From NCBI GenBank assembly GCA_010094045.1, contig ML986595.1, positions 124,001 through 188,000 on the forward strand: a stretch of 64,000 nucleotides of DNA, in the 5' to 3' direction. Positions 1-11,616 of the stretch are shown piece by piece (position 1 is the stretch's first letter; each line of letters starts with the position of its first letter). Below the pieces are notes generated by a model. The model was not told where the DNA came from and did not search any database. It saw only the letters and a program-made list of their open reading frames with translations. Position numbers and translations under genes: made by a program. This stretch comes from Lojkania enalia (lineage: Eukaryota; Ascomycota; Dothideomycetes; Pleosporales).

Positions 1-1824
1 CATTCCCGCGGCGACCCATAGGAGGGCGATCGCCGGGATACTGTTAGATTCCGTTTAGGTGATATGACTTGACCATTCCTACCCCAATAATAGCACCTCT
101 AGACAATTCTCACAGTAGAATAAATATGCGTCATGTCCATGTTAACTCCTTCATCCATCCCGAAAGGGCACAAAGTGATAATACAAGGATTTGGGAGAGG
201 CGAGGCAGTTTGATTTCAGATAATGCACTATTCGTAGATATACACAGTCGATAATAACGTGATTAGCACAAGCTCCAGATACTGGGGATATACAGTACAT
301 ACACATGACGATGTTAAGCGTCTCTCAAATACATGACTGGGTATTTGACCGACAGCAGAAGCCAGCATGCTCGAGTGAAAAGGCCTCGATTAAAAGGACA
401 TTGATAAGTTTCTGTATTCAATGTGTAACTTGCGTATACAAAGCGATAACTAGGAGTTACCGCGTAGCTGAAGTTTCGATTCTAACAACTAGGAAGTCGC
501 CTCAAATGAATTGCGCTTCAAAGTAAGGACTAGGCCAACGCCGGACAGTTTTTCTCCGAAACAGCCTCAAAAACCCCAAACCCTCAATCTGCTGAGTCGC
601 AGACGCAGCTCGGCTCGCCACCCCACTTCCGAACCCTAGTCCCACAACCATGACTCAAGTAATTTAATTCCTGTTGAGGGCGCAGCTGAATACTAGTCAT
701 GTCATTCGTCCAACCGAGCAAACGGATGAGGAAGAAACTCCCGTTCCCAATGCCAAAATAAGCCCATCACAATCACTCCGGCGAAATCGTCCATCGAATC
801 GCGTCCCCGTCTCAACAACGCCGCAAATTTCACAAATCGATAATGGACTCGCGTAGATAAACATGGCAATGCATTTTGCAGGAACCCCTGTACACAGGCG
901 CGCAGATAAGGGGGCAGGAAGCTGTCTCTCGCAAGTTCTGCGGGCGGGGAGATAGGGCTTGACGTAAGTATCAAGGGGCTTTGGAATCCGTTTCCGTCAA
1001 TCCAACGACTAGGGAACTGAATTTCTGAGGGCGAGATAACGGTCTTTCAACCCCGCACGAAAGCCCTAATGCCAACTTTACAGAGAGGAGGGGTCAGCGC
1101 GGGGAAAGTGCAGCTGCAGAAAACATTGATCGGCGGAGGCACTATCGTAATCAGAAGGGTAGAGAGGGAGCACGCGAGAGACACTAAGTCGCTGGGCGGG
1201 CGCTAACGGGTGTTTGCGTCCGAAGACATTCGGGCTCTGGGGGATTTCTGGCCGCGTGGAATTTGTGAAATCCCCATACGAGTACGATGGCACTACTACT
1301 GAGTATGAAATGTTATGTTTGCCCACTCCATCACTCTATTGTTTTGATGACTAAAGTTGCCGATTACCCAGGTCTGATACTAGCAACACCAATCGAAGAG
1401 CCCTGCGACGAGTATGTTGAATAAAACCCCCTGCTCACTTCGCGGAAGGCGAATAGTGGCAAAATCGCTCCGAGAAAATCCTCTCGGCCATGAATTGTTG
1501 GCTGCAGAATTTTGTGCCGAGGGTCCCAGTGTTTACACACACAAGAATGATTGCAGGTATATTCGATTCCTGATTAGTTGGATCGCCCTCCATTGATAAA
1601 CCTTGGGGGAAAAGGCATGCAAACCATCCGTCGAAACCGACCCACTCCGGCTAACCCGGTCTGCCGCTACTTGGTGCATTGTAGGCTTTGTGGCCTGTGG
1701 GTCGCTATCACTACGCGTACCTGTCAGCGTTACGTTAAGAGAAGCGGAAATTGAGGGGAACTATTGTTGTCACGGTCGACGACATGATATGCCGCTATCG
1801 GTGCGACTGCCTGCGGAGTGTGGA

Positions 1825-1858
1825 CCTCAGGCGAGCGTGATCCTCAGGCGAGTGTGAT
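1825..1858. repeat. Two-copy 17-bp direct repeat
   Basis: The unit CCTCAGGCGAGCGTGAT at 1825-1841 is followed directly by a second copy at 1842-1858 with one C-to-T difference. It lies in non-coding sequence. Confidence 0.85.
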
Positions 1859-4770
1859 ATGAGAACGTTTGTAGCTAAGACTCTAGACTAGGCTGCTACG
1901 GAGAGGAGAATGGCGGGATTGGGAAGTGTTTGCTGTCAGAACTTTCATTTTGGACTATAAATTCTCGCTGAGATTATGCAGCATTGAGTTTGTTGGACGC
2001 AGCCCACTCTCATATACGCTATTAGGACCCTTATTAACCATAAACCCAAAGCGGCCGGATATGGCCCGCAGTATTTCATTCGATGTCGGAAACTCGTCTC
2101 TATGTATCCGGCCTGACCACTATGTAGCTGCTCTCTAGTCACGCGGGATCCACAGCATCGGGGAGGGCGTTGCCAAGACCCGGGGAGTTTTACGCTCTGG
2201 CTTAGTCTCACGGAGATCGTGCCGAAGTGCTACGATAGGTTAAGCTTACCATAGTATAGACTTTAGTGTCTACGACAAACTTCCAACGATCTTACATTAT
2301 GAGACTGGGGATATGAATTAACTTGTGCTTATTACTCATCTGACCGTGCTTCTGTAATAGTGTTTGTGCTCCTGTAATTATTATGACATGAAGCTGGAAG
2401 GACGGTGCTAGTAGCTTTATCCTGCCATACCACTTAGGGAGTACCAATATACCGCGGGCCCCTCCGACAGAAATCTAGAACATCGATGCTTGAGACGTTG
2501 GGCTTGACTAGTTTGTGCCCAAGAGGTAGCTACATGAAGCGTTGTATCATGGTGGGGGCGCTACGAAAGGTAGAGGTGAATGACTGAGCAACTGCTGAGG
2601 TAGAATATCATATGATGATGATGGGATGCCGCGGATAGACATGCCTGGTATTGGTTAGAGCTCTACATAGTTTGAATATTAACGTGCTAAAAAGCTAAAT
2701 GCAAAATCGATCCTCGCTTGAGCTAGGTATCGACGATGCAGGGGGCGTAACGTATCAGGGCTAAGACAGCATCTATGAACGAGGAGGCTGGTAGGGTTGG
2801 TTCCACAACAGCTGTACCATGGAAGGGAATTTTCAGGGTCGCGGTTTGGAGCCGCTGCTCAATACTCCCACACCAATGGGCGGGCGGGATCTGAGGCTGG
2901 GTTTAGTGTTGTTTACCAGAACGGGGGTAAGGATAGATATTCTGAAGCGCCGTTCAATAGCGCGACCGGAATCTTGTAGTTCCATAACAACACAACACGA
3001 TAGCAAGGGACAAAGTCCATGTTCGCGAGCGCCGGCTAATCGTAGGCTCACTCAAGGAGAACGAGTGCACGGTAGGATATCGCTGGCGAGGTACGTTGAT
3101 GAAGCTATCCGCACGCAGCGCCACGATCTCTGCGGGGGTTTATGCAAAGTGTATTTGGCTGCAGATTGGACACGGCCCACGTGGGAGTGTTGGAAAATTC
3201 CCCTTAACGTGTGCTGTGGATGCTTGCTGGCCAGTCAAAAGCCGAGGAACTGGGTAGCCTCATTCCCCGCGACAAAACACAGGCTGCAGGCCAGAGGACG
3301 GGCTTCGTCTCCTGCTCCACGGAAGCTTCAAGGATTTCGAGGCCACACCAAGATCGAAGAGGTAGTCGAAGGTATCGAAGCTTGGCGTTGTGATATGCCC
3401 CATTGGGCATCGGAACTGCTCCCTACGTTTTGATTTGAGAGGCCACAGACGTCATTGCTAATTGCATTCAGGCCAGGTACATACAAAGCCGATGAGCTTT
3501 GGCGGTTAGGGAAAAGGGGCTTCAGCGGCGCCCTGCGTCAAGGACAGTTAGAAAGAGGGTATTGCGTGCAGGTACGTACCCTGGGCAGCGGTCAGGTGAA
3601 GCTGAATAAAGGACCAGAGAGAAGGTCGTGCAGGGAATCAGGATGCACTGTGCTTGGCGGGGCCGCCATGATCAGAGCGATTGCTCTTCGATCTCCGATC
3701 TCTCGCGCCATGGTCAGGCGGCCGCGTGGAGCAATCGAGAGCAATCCGGCTATTTGGAGGGAAATCTAAGAAGGCGGGCGGGCTAGTGTCTCGTAAAATT
3801 GGAAAATTCGAGGGTCCAAACGAGGAAGGCCCATAGAACCCGCGGCGAGGAAGGGGCGTTAGCGGACATGTGGCTGATGCATTTGGGGCGCGCAACTACG
3901 TGACGTCGGTTTTGCGTGTGAATCTAGATCTCCCGCGGTATTCTCGATCGCTGCCGCGTATGGATGCTCGAGCTAGTCCCGATTGGGTCGGGCCGAGACC
4001 CTGGATGCGGGACCCCTGTACCGTCGCTGCCCCACTCCGGATTACATCAATCATCGCGACGTTATGCCATCGCAGCCCTAGGAGGGCGGCCACCACAGCC
4101 AAGCGCTCGTCGAAGAAACGCAGGTCTGAAGTGCCTGCCGCGCCCGCGGGAGTCGCACGAGCGCCCACGCCCGGGGAGAAGGGCGGAATGCTCCTCGAGG
4201 AGCCTCTACGCGTACTCGTCCCACCGACTGAGGTAGCCTCCCGCCGCGTGATGATAATAATCCAGTCGCGCACGCCCTGCGCAGCAGGCGCAAGAGAACT
4301 GTGTAAGCCGGATATAGCAGCCCGCCGTCCGTTACATAATTCATCGCTATGCTTGAGAAAATTTCTGCTTCCCTGTGCTGGCTGCGTGCGAGCCCCAGTC
4401 CTACCTACTCCTCTTTCCCCCAAGCTAGCCCTGGAAAGCGGAAGACTCGGGGAATGGGGGCAAAAGACAGGAGGGCGCGTGAGCTGGCAGGCAAGCGCCA
4501 ACCTCCTACTGGGACCGACAGCTGCAACACTGTAATTAGAGTATGTACTGTTGCTGGCAGCGACGGTTCCCTGAAAGCTGCCTTCGCATCTGAGTTCGAT
4601 CGATCGATGCTCTAGCGTAGCGGCGTCAGATCCGGGCGTCGACATTGGCCGTCCCGGCGAGGGCTGGCCGCGCACTGATTGCGATTGTCGTCATCGACGT
4701 CGGAGGGGGGAACGTGTATCATTATTATTCTGGCGAGATGATGGCGATGCTCGTCCTTTTCGTCCGTGGC

Positions 4771-4825
4771 GTGGTAGTGGTGGTGGTAGTGGTGGTGCTA
4801 CTACTGCTGCTGCTGCTGCTGCTGC
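4771..4825. repeat. Compound trinucleotide microsatellite
   Basis: A run of GTG/GTA triplets (about 4771-4798) passes into a CTA then CTG/TGC triplet run (about 4799-4825). It lies about 0.7 kb upstream of the zinc-finger start codon. The translated valine and leucine runs in overlapping frames are by-products of the repeat. Confidence 0.9.
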
Positions 4826-5212
4826 GACGAGACGGGCGGGCGCAGGCGGTGCTCCCTTGTGTGCGCGTAGCGGGCGACGAGGCACGCCAACCCGTTGCGG
4901 GCAGGGCGGCACGGCGATCGCCAGCGGTGGCTTGACATGTGGAACCGGCGAACCAAGGCGACACGGCACTAGGCTCGCGACCTGGCTCCGCATGGCATTC
5001 ACCCTAGGGCGGGCGCGCAACAGAATGGGATTGTGCACTGCATCCAAATTCGCATCAGCCCTGACCCTGGCCCACCCCTCTAACCCTGCCGCCCTGCTGC
5101 TACCCTGCTACCTGCTGCTGTGCGGGCCCGAACAAACCACTCTCCCTTGGAAGAATGCTCGCCGCCCCCGGAGCTCCCTCGTCCCTGCCGCGCTACTCAT
5201 AAAGCTTCCATC

Positions 5213-5302
5213 ATGTCCTGTTCGTGCTGCTCCCATTTCCAATCGTGCGAATTCGTGACCTCCCCCTCTTTCTACTGCCACCATTACACCGCTCTGGCGT
5301 AA
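5213..5302 (+). other. Possible upstream ORF in zinc-finger gene leader
   Basis: An ATG at 5213 opens a 29-codon frame ending with TAA at 5300-5302, 237 bp before the main ATG. The peptide is rich in cysteine (five) and histidine (three). If the transcript starts upstream of 5213 this would be a uORF. Transcription start is unknown, so this is only a candidate. Confidence 0.3.
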
Positions 5303-5538
5303 TCACCACTCCTCCCTCGTGCCCTCGCCGCGCAGCCCTCGCCCTCGGTCCCGAATTCCTTCATTATCGGTCCTGCCCTCTGCGCCCGTGCCTTCGGCGT
5401 GCTGCCCTACAAGTAGAACTGCCCTCCCCGTTGCTGAGCAGTTCGTCCACGCCTGGCCTATCTGACGCCTTCACGTGTGTCGGCGTGTTGCATCTCCGAT
5501 TCACTCTCTATCTCCATACCACGCTGCCCCCAGAAATC

Positions 5539-6513
5539 ATGGACGGAAAGAATTCCTGTGGCCGCCGAATCTCGCTGTTGAACGACAACCCGGCGCCTCC
5601 AGTGCAGCCCGTCCGCCTCCCCTCCATCTCGCCTTCTTTGTGCTCTAGAGCCTCTAGCTACGCGTCCTCGCCAATTGGCTCGCCTCCCACGCCCCAGTTG
5701 GTACGCAGTGATTCCTCGGATTCGACCGCCATGCAGACCCCCTCGCCCATCACCCCAGAGTTTGGCTTCGAGGGCCTCGCGCCGCCGCAGAGCATGGCAT
5801 CGCCGGTGTTTGCGCAATCCACCTTCTTCCCGGCCCAGAAAGACCTGAATTCTAGCTACCCACCCATTCCGCAAAGTACAGGCCCGCTGCCCTACCATAC
5901 AGCGAGCGCGTCCCAAGCTACTTACTTTAGGCCCCAGCACCAGGGGTCCGAGAGCCGAAACACGTCAGCATCAGCCAATCCACGATCGAAGAAGAATAGC
6001 TACCCATGTCCGCTTGCCAAGCAGTTCAACTGCAACGATTTTTTCACCACCTCTGGGCACGCAGCACGGCATGCGAAAAAACATACGGGCAAGAAGGATG
6101 CTTTCTGTCCCGAGTGCAATAAAGCCTTCACCCGTAAGGACAATATGGAGCAGCACCGTCGAACGCATCAGAGCGGGCGCAATGCGGCGAAGAACGGAGA
6201 TGACCGAGCAAAAAAGGCGAAGTCGCAGGGGAAGAGACCCAGGCCTGCACCACTCCAGTCCTCGCGAACATCGATCTCATCAATGTCTTTGGTAGATCCT
6301 TCCCTGCCGCTCAGCCCTGCAGGTTCCACAAGCTTTCCTATCGCCCCTGGCGTCCAGCAGGTAGAATCCTTCAATCCAGATTATTCCCCTCGGTCAGCAT
6401 ACCCCGATCCCACCGGGTTTTCGATGACTCCAAACTATTCTGCTGGGTCATCTTACGGGCTGGATGCGCTGGCCATTGCTGCAAGTGGGGAAAAGCGAAA
6501 GTTCGAATCTTGA
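5539..6513 (+). CDS. Nrg1/CSP-1-like C2H2 zinc-finger transcription factor
   Basis: Intronless 324-residue protein, probably a nuclear DNA-binding regulator. The frame is open further upstream, but the first ATG followed by plausible protein is at 5539. Two adjacent zinc fingers lie at about residues 157-210. Finger 1 has unusual spacing, C157-X7-C165-X12-H178-X3-H182, and contains the FTTSGHAARH helix. Finger 2 is canonical, C190-X2-C193-X12-H206-X3-H210, with the helix FTRKDNMEQH. The paired helices TTSGH..RH and R(K/Q)DN..QH resemble yeast Nrg1/Rgm1 and Neurospora CSP-1, which act as repressors in glucose and stress responses. The flanks are Ser/Pro-rich and disordered, and a basic stretch follows finger 2. 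The finger type is clear; the exact orthologue is inferred. Confidence 0.88.
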   Translation: MDGKNSCGRRISLLNDNPAPPVQPVRLPSISPSLCSRASSYASSPIGSPPTPQLVRSDSSDSTAMQTPSPITPEFGFEGLAPPQSMASPVFAQSTFFPAQKDLNSSYPPIPQSTGPLPYHTASASQATYFRPQHQGSESRNTSASANPRSKKNSYPCPLAKQFNCNDFFTTSGHAARHAKKHTGKKDAFCPECNKAFTRKDNMEQHRRTHQSGRNAAKNGDDRAKKAKSQGKRPRPAPLQSSRTSISSMSLVDPSLPLSPAGSTSFPIAPGVQQVESFNPDYSPRSAYPDPTGFSMTPNYSAGSSYGLDALAIAASGEKRKFES

Positions 6514-9500
6514 TCACGATATGTATCCGATTTCACGATCGAACCATTTTTCAGTTCTCAGTGTGTCATTTCTACAAGGATCTTTTCTTCTTTGCCAGGG
6601 AGCCATGGCCTTTACAAAATACCAGCCTTCCGTTGGCTACGAAGCGAACATGTTTGATTCTCCATTTTAACGTATGCAAGTAATAGACGCATGCCGTCAT
6701 GGCTACGAATTTCACAAGGCGTTTTGGGATCCGGTGTATCGCCACATATTTGGGAGGCATTTTCCAGCGTTGCAGCTTGTCTCACGGCTGGTCCTGGCTA
6801 GCTTTGTCTTTCTGAGATGTCTAGCGTTCGGGAACGGGCGTCCCTTCTTCATTTCCAGTGTCGTATTTCTCCCTGTCAAGCTGGGCGTTGTTATGGCTGG
6901 TCTTGATGCTCGGTAGACCCATCATTGAATTAGGGATAATGATCGGACCGGGGATAGGGGTAAACATGGATACCCGCCCTTATTCAAGGTGCACAGCTTT
7001 TGTATATTTCTTACATCTTTGCAACAATCTACGAAAAAGCCGGGAGGATGATGTAGGCGGGGTTTCGAGGGCAAACGGTTTTCAGGTAGTAAACAATGGC
7101 AAGACAATTGACCCTTGAATTTTGGTCTCTGCCAAGTAGTGACGACGTGAAACAATGCTCATAGATCCAATATCTTTCCGGTTGGTAACACGTTATCCTC
7201 AACATTGATGATCAACCGTGGATGGGTGCATCGGAATGCCCGCGCATTGTTGGATCATCTCAACGGCCTGCATCTACCCTGTCGGATCTCCAAGAATCAG
7301 CATGTCCACCAGTAGCAGTCGTAAAAAGGGGAGCACGCCATATCTGCCCCGCGTATGTTGTCTGATGGCGTCCCGCCGTGCGAGACCGACCCTGGTACTG
7401 CTTCTTCCTAGCTGAGCGCAGTCGTCAACACTACGACAAAGTGATGGAACAAATTCTACCTCCCTTCTCAATGCCGCATAATTACAGCTCGTATACGGCT
7501 GCAGACAAGCTATCAACGCTGCATAACACTTAGGCCGAGACAGCTTTCTCCTCATCCCTCCGCGCAAGCCTGTAGGCGCAAGCCTGTAGGCGTAAGCCTA
7601 GGCCCATAGACCCCAGTCGTTAGAATTCTGTTCCTGCCAATCATCCCCATTCAATAGCTCGGTCCCTGCATTTCGAAAGTGGGCTCGAACAGCCCCCGCT
7701 ATTCGCTATACTCTGCCCGGGACTTGGCGGAAGAACTTCGAAGCCGTTGGCCCTTCGTGCTCACGACGAGAAAACGGGCACGGCAGTTTGCTCAGATGTG
7801 ATGCGGAAAGCTCGGGTGGGTAGGCGCGTTGGGGCTCCGATGAATAGTGGAAGACATGTAACCGTTGTTTGTTTCCTCCTGTGCCCTTGCCCAATCTTGG
7901 CCCACAACATTGATAGTCTGGTTGCCGACCTTCATGCCTCCCGTCCTCCCCGCTTTCAATCCTGCCCATACTTCGTCCTGTATGGATTGAACCGTGGCCC
8001 TACCTATTCTAGCTTCGGTTCAGTCGTGACGCCACATTTGTCTAACTACAAAGGGCTCAGGGCAGCCATGCGTGATGCTAGAATGCTCTGATCGCCGACT
8101 CCAGGCTTGGACGGCAAGTCGAGGGCACGAGAGCACCTCCACCCGATTCCAAATGTCTCTCCATGGGCGCCCCCGGGGCCTTTGCACATCTTCATCCTTG
8201 CAAGTCTCTATCAGGGCTTTTCACGTCCTCACTCTCATCTTGCTCTCATTTCATACATGGCTTGCCGAATCAGGCTTACCGCTACACAGGTTCCTGCCTA
8301 TCGCACAGCTGGCCCTATCCTTTCCCTTCTCACTACTCACTACACACGCTCGTGAGCTCTTTCTAGCTTAAGCATTGCTCTCCAGACCAAACTCAAACCA
8401 TCTTGTCTCTGATTTCCCCGCACTCCCGAACTCCCAACATCGCACACAGCCATGTCTCTCCTCCAAGTCTTCATGCGCCGTCTCTTTTCGATAGCAGGCG
8501 TAACTTCCCCTGCACCACGCATTGCCCTTTGCATATGTAACGCAACGGCCACGCAGGCCTGCCCATCCCTGCACTTGTCAGAGCTTTCCTTCTAGACTCT
8601 GGCTGGTCCGCGAGTGAACGGTGGGATGGCTGTACCAGTCGTGCTACGTCGTCTATCTGCCTGCAGATCTCGAAATAGGTAAGACAGCATGCGGGGAAAC
8701 GATCGGGAGCAGGAGGTCATGTTTCAGAATTGCGGGTTCAAAATGTCTCCCCGGTTCCCCGGACCCGGTCGGTCGTCGAGGCCACATGAGATTAACGAAG
8801 CGCCTCGACTATCGGGTGTGGAGCTGTCATATGTCTTAGTGCAGGTGCCCTAGACAGATTTCCGCCCTGCTGGTCAACATCTTGAGAAACTTACACTTGT
8901 TGTTCTCGGCTCGGGAAGTGATATATTATACTTGTCATCTTTATATGAGTGGAAACTGCCACAACTCCCCCACACTATCCACCCTGGGCTTCACAGGTAG
9001 CACGAAAAAGCCATGCGTGCTCCTACATACTGGATGCGGGATGAGTGTGTAACGTCGGGCAGTCTCACAGACAGACGAAAATTCTCGGATACGGTCATCA
9101 GGCATTCACCCCCCTCGAAAGCAGCGACAGCGTACGGCGTTCACTTGTAACCGGGAATTTCCAGAAGCAGAGTGGAGACGTAATTTATCTGCCAATCTGC
9201 AAGGGCGACGCTGTATCTCTTGCGGCTATCAGGGCTATTCAGCGGGACCGGTGCAACAGTGGCTGAAGCAAGCCACACTATTTTGTGCAGAAGATCGCTA
9301 GGTGATGGACGCGAAAACAGTGTCCCCGACACCTAGAAGCGATAAGATGGTATGGGCCAGGGGTGCGGAGGCTAGTTGCAGATATGTAAGTAAGCCGACA
9401 CATCTCAACGGCTGTCACTGATTGGTTTCAGGCTGTTCTGACCAGGTTTAGAAGCATAAGAGTTGTACACAACGACCTCAGCGGTTCACACGGCAGGGGT

Positions 9501-9962
9501 TGATGGGCATGAATGCAGCACAATGACCAAACTTTGATAGGAGAACGGATCTTTTTACACCGAGCTAACACGCTTCCGACTCATTCTTGATTTCAATCTT
9601 CTCCTAGGCTCTGGTATGGGTTTGCGCCACGCCGCTTTCCTACGGAAATTTAAACGTTGTGTCTGAGACATTACTCAAAGCAACGGAGGGTGCGTCTTCT
9701 CTCACTTGAAAACTTCCTACGCATTCTCGGTGGCGTCCGCAATCCCCTTTTGTGACCTGTTTTGTGATCTATTCTTTTTCGAAGACATTCCGTGAATCGA
9801 CTGTGGTGGACACTACCACCACGTTGACGCGGCGGCCCGCCTGCAACCATCCACATCTCAACAAGACACTAACCGGATTCAATAACTCTTGTTCCGAGAC
9901 AACCAGGAATCTGGAGGCGAGTACGCAGGCTTAGACACTGCGTGATCCACTCTAGCTGCTGC
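6514..9962. other. Intergenic 3.4 kb with no supportable gene
   Basis: Only short overlapping frames are present on both strands and none looks like a protein. The first few hundred bases probably include the 3' UTR of the zinc-finger gene. A short 14-bp tandem repeat is at 7564-7603. Confidence 0.5.
7564..7603. repeat. 14-bp tandem repeat, about 2.8 copies
   Basis: GCAAGCCTGTAGGC occurs at 7564-7577 and 7578-7591, followed by a diverged, shortened copy to 7603. Confidence 0.85.
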
Positions 9963-11273
9963 TCAACCGATATTAGCTTTGTGCATATATCTGGCGAAGC
10001 TGAAATCGTCTCCAGACGGGCCTCCCTCGCCTCCTCGACTATCTCTCAGCGCAGCCTGGTAACGCTGTTCGAGGCCACCATCGGCATCCTCAACGTCTTC
10101 GTCCGAATCAAATTCGTCTAGCGCCATTTCTTCATTATCCATGTCTTCGGCATCACTAACTGTTTCTGCCGCCTCTTTTCGGGAGTCTTTTGGTTTTCTC
10201 GTATCGCCAACCTTCATGTCCTTCATGAGTTTGCCTAACTCCCTCTCCCTCGCAGCCACTTTCTGCTTTTCTCGCTCCTGTTTGCGGCGCTCGAGTTCGG
10301 GCATATAATCACGTTCAAATTCCTCTTTCTTCTCTTGTACACCTCTGAAGAACTCGTCTATGCCTTCGCCAGTCATAGCACTCACACCCACTACGCTGAG
10401 GTGCTTGTAGAATTCTTCCAGAACAAGTGACATGCTGTTCAATAGGCTGCCCATGTAGCCACTTCCTCCTCCTACTGCACTTCCCTCGCCTCCAAAGCTA
10501 CCACCCTCCTCCTCGTTCCTTAGAGCGTCCTGAAACGCCTCAAAATCGGTCATCCATTCCTTTGCAAAGCCTGCATTTTGGGCATCTGTCTTGTTAAACA
10601 CTAGAATCATAGGCAGTTTTGTCTTGTAGAGGATAGAGCACGCATACAACATATTCGACATGAAGGTTGATGTACTTGTTGTGCGGGGCGTATCGATGAT
10701 GTAGGCGATAACAGTTGGGAACGTACTAGCCAGACTCGACAGTAGAATCTCGCCGCTAGCAGACCAAACGAAGACTTCAATCTGGCCAGGTGTGTCGACC
10801 AAAATGTGCTTCACCTGAGGTTGTTGGGGAACGGCCGCCGGTGCCTTCCCCTTCGACGTCATGAATTCTACCGTGCTCTGCTCCGGCGCCGGGGTGGGTT
10901 TTGGTGGCGCAGTACGCTTCTCCAAGAGTCCAATGACTTGATCGATCTTCGTGCTGAACAGGTTCAAGCTTGTAAGGATGCCACCATTGGGGCCTAGGTT
11001 GAACTGTTTCATAACTTCTTTGTAGTTGACTGAGTCGCGAATATCAATATTGGGCGTAAAGGGAACGTGATGCACGGCAGGGTCTAGATTGAGGATGTAC
11101 GGAGGGGTAGACGGTGTCTTCGCGACGGAGGGCTGGGAGGATGTTGGATCGGGGTGGGTGTAGAGGTGTGAAACGAGGCGTTGCATAAATGTCGTCTTGC
11201 CTGAGCCGGCCATGCCCACGCATACTATGGCGACGGGGGAATTGGAGGGAGCCTCTGCGGCGGGGGCGGACAT
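9963..11273 (-). CDS. npa3: GPN-loop GTPase 1 (Npa3/XAB1 type)
   Basis: Single-exon gene for a 436-residue GTPase, counted from the ATG at 11273; an in-frame ATG at 11300 would add nine residues. The family escorts RNA polymerase II into the nucleus and helps its assembly. Visible motifs are the P-loop GMAGSGKTT near residue 20, the family-defining GPN triplet in FNLGPNGG at about 94-96, the G3 motif DTPGQIE near 160-166, and the guanine-specificity motif NKTD near 227-230. The C-terminal third is a charged coiled coil (many Glu/Lys/Arg) followed by an acidic stretch, as in GPN1 but not in the shorter GPN2 and GPN3. An insertion rich in Pro and Gln separates the GPN and G3 motifs. It diverges from the Cwf19 gene, and the two ATGs are 343 bp apart. 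Confidence 0.95.
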   Translation of the reverse strand: MSAPAAEAPSNSPVAIVCVGMAGSGKTTFMQRLVSHLYTHPDPTSSQPSVAKTPSTPPYILNLDPAVHHVPFTPNIDIRDSVNYKEVMKQFNLGPNGGILTSLNLFSTKIDQVIGLLEKRTAPPKPTPAPEQSTVEFMTSKGKAPAAVPQQPQVKHILVDTPGQIEVFVWSASGEILLSSLASTFPTVIAYIIDTPRTTSTSTFMSNMLYACSILYKTKLPMILVFNKTDAQNAGFAKEWMTDFEAFQDALRNEEEGGSFGGEGSAVGGGSGYMGSLLNSMSLVLEEFYKHLSVVGVSAMTGEGIDEFFRGVQEKKEEFERDYMPELERRKQEREKQKVAARERELGKLMKDMKVGDTRKPKDSRKEAAETVSDAEDMDNEEMALDEFDSDEDVEDADGGLEQRYQAALRDSRGGEGGPSGDDFSFARYMHKANIG

Positions 11274-11616
11274 TTTGGATGGAGCAATGGAAGAGATCAT
11301 GGGTGGAATGGAGAAGGTTCGGTCGACTCAGAGTGGCGGAGGTGAAGCTAAGTGCTCATGGCTCAAGTGTCCGCCGCTGTGCCTGTCAAAGTAGCGGTGA
11401 AGACGTAGCGCTGCAGTGGTGAAGTACAAGCTGCAAGGCGTGAGTGAGAAATTCTTTGGCGGGGAAACCCTTTGCGCGTCGGCATGATGTCCAAAACCCC
11501 CGACCACTAGCGTGCCTTGCCTGCATGTCCCAGCTCTCCATCAACTTTATTCGAACCTTCACTGATCGTAACCCTCGAAACCTTTTTTTTTTTTTAATGC
11601 GCACTAGTCTGTAGCG
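11274..11616. promoter_or_regulatory. Shared bidirectional promoter region, GPN1 and CWF19
   Basis: The two start codons face away from each other across 343 bp, so this interval must hold both promoters. It contains a run of about 13 T at 11583-11595, just before the CWF19 ATG, of the poly(dA:dT) kind that disfavours nucleosomes in fungal promoters. No TATA box is evident. Confidence 0.6.

Larger units (their letters stand above)
1..5538. other. Gene-poor 5' region and leader of the zinc-finger gene
   Basis: No open frame here resembles a known protein or begins with a convincing ATG context. The longest frames (2819-3433 plus, 3896-4675 minus, 3870-4535 plus) overlap one another in GC-rich sequence and have arginine/serine/proline-rich compositions typical of chance frames. 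A 17-bp direct repeat lies at 1825-1858 and a trinucleotide tract at 4771-4825. From about 5040 to 5538 the plus strand is rich in C and T, as is usual for a long fungal promoter or 5' leader, so this part probably belongs to the gene starting at 5539. Confidence 0.55.

Noticed and set aside
2819..3433. 204-codon plus-strand open frame
   Set aside because: It starts at an ATG but has no family resemblance, and another frame overlapping its start looks more protein-like.
3896..4675. 259-codon minus-strand open frame
   Set aside because: Lies in GC-rich sequence with long frames in several phases on both strands. The product is Arg/Ser/Ala/Pro-rich without domain-like pattern.
8690..8765. tRNA-like TTCAAAAT box with nearby GGGGA/TCCCC pairing
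   Set aside because: No A-box and no D or anticodon stem at proper spacing.
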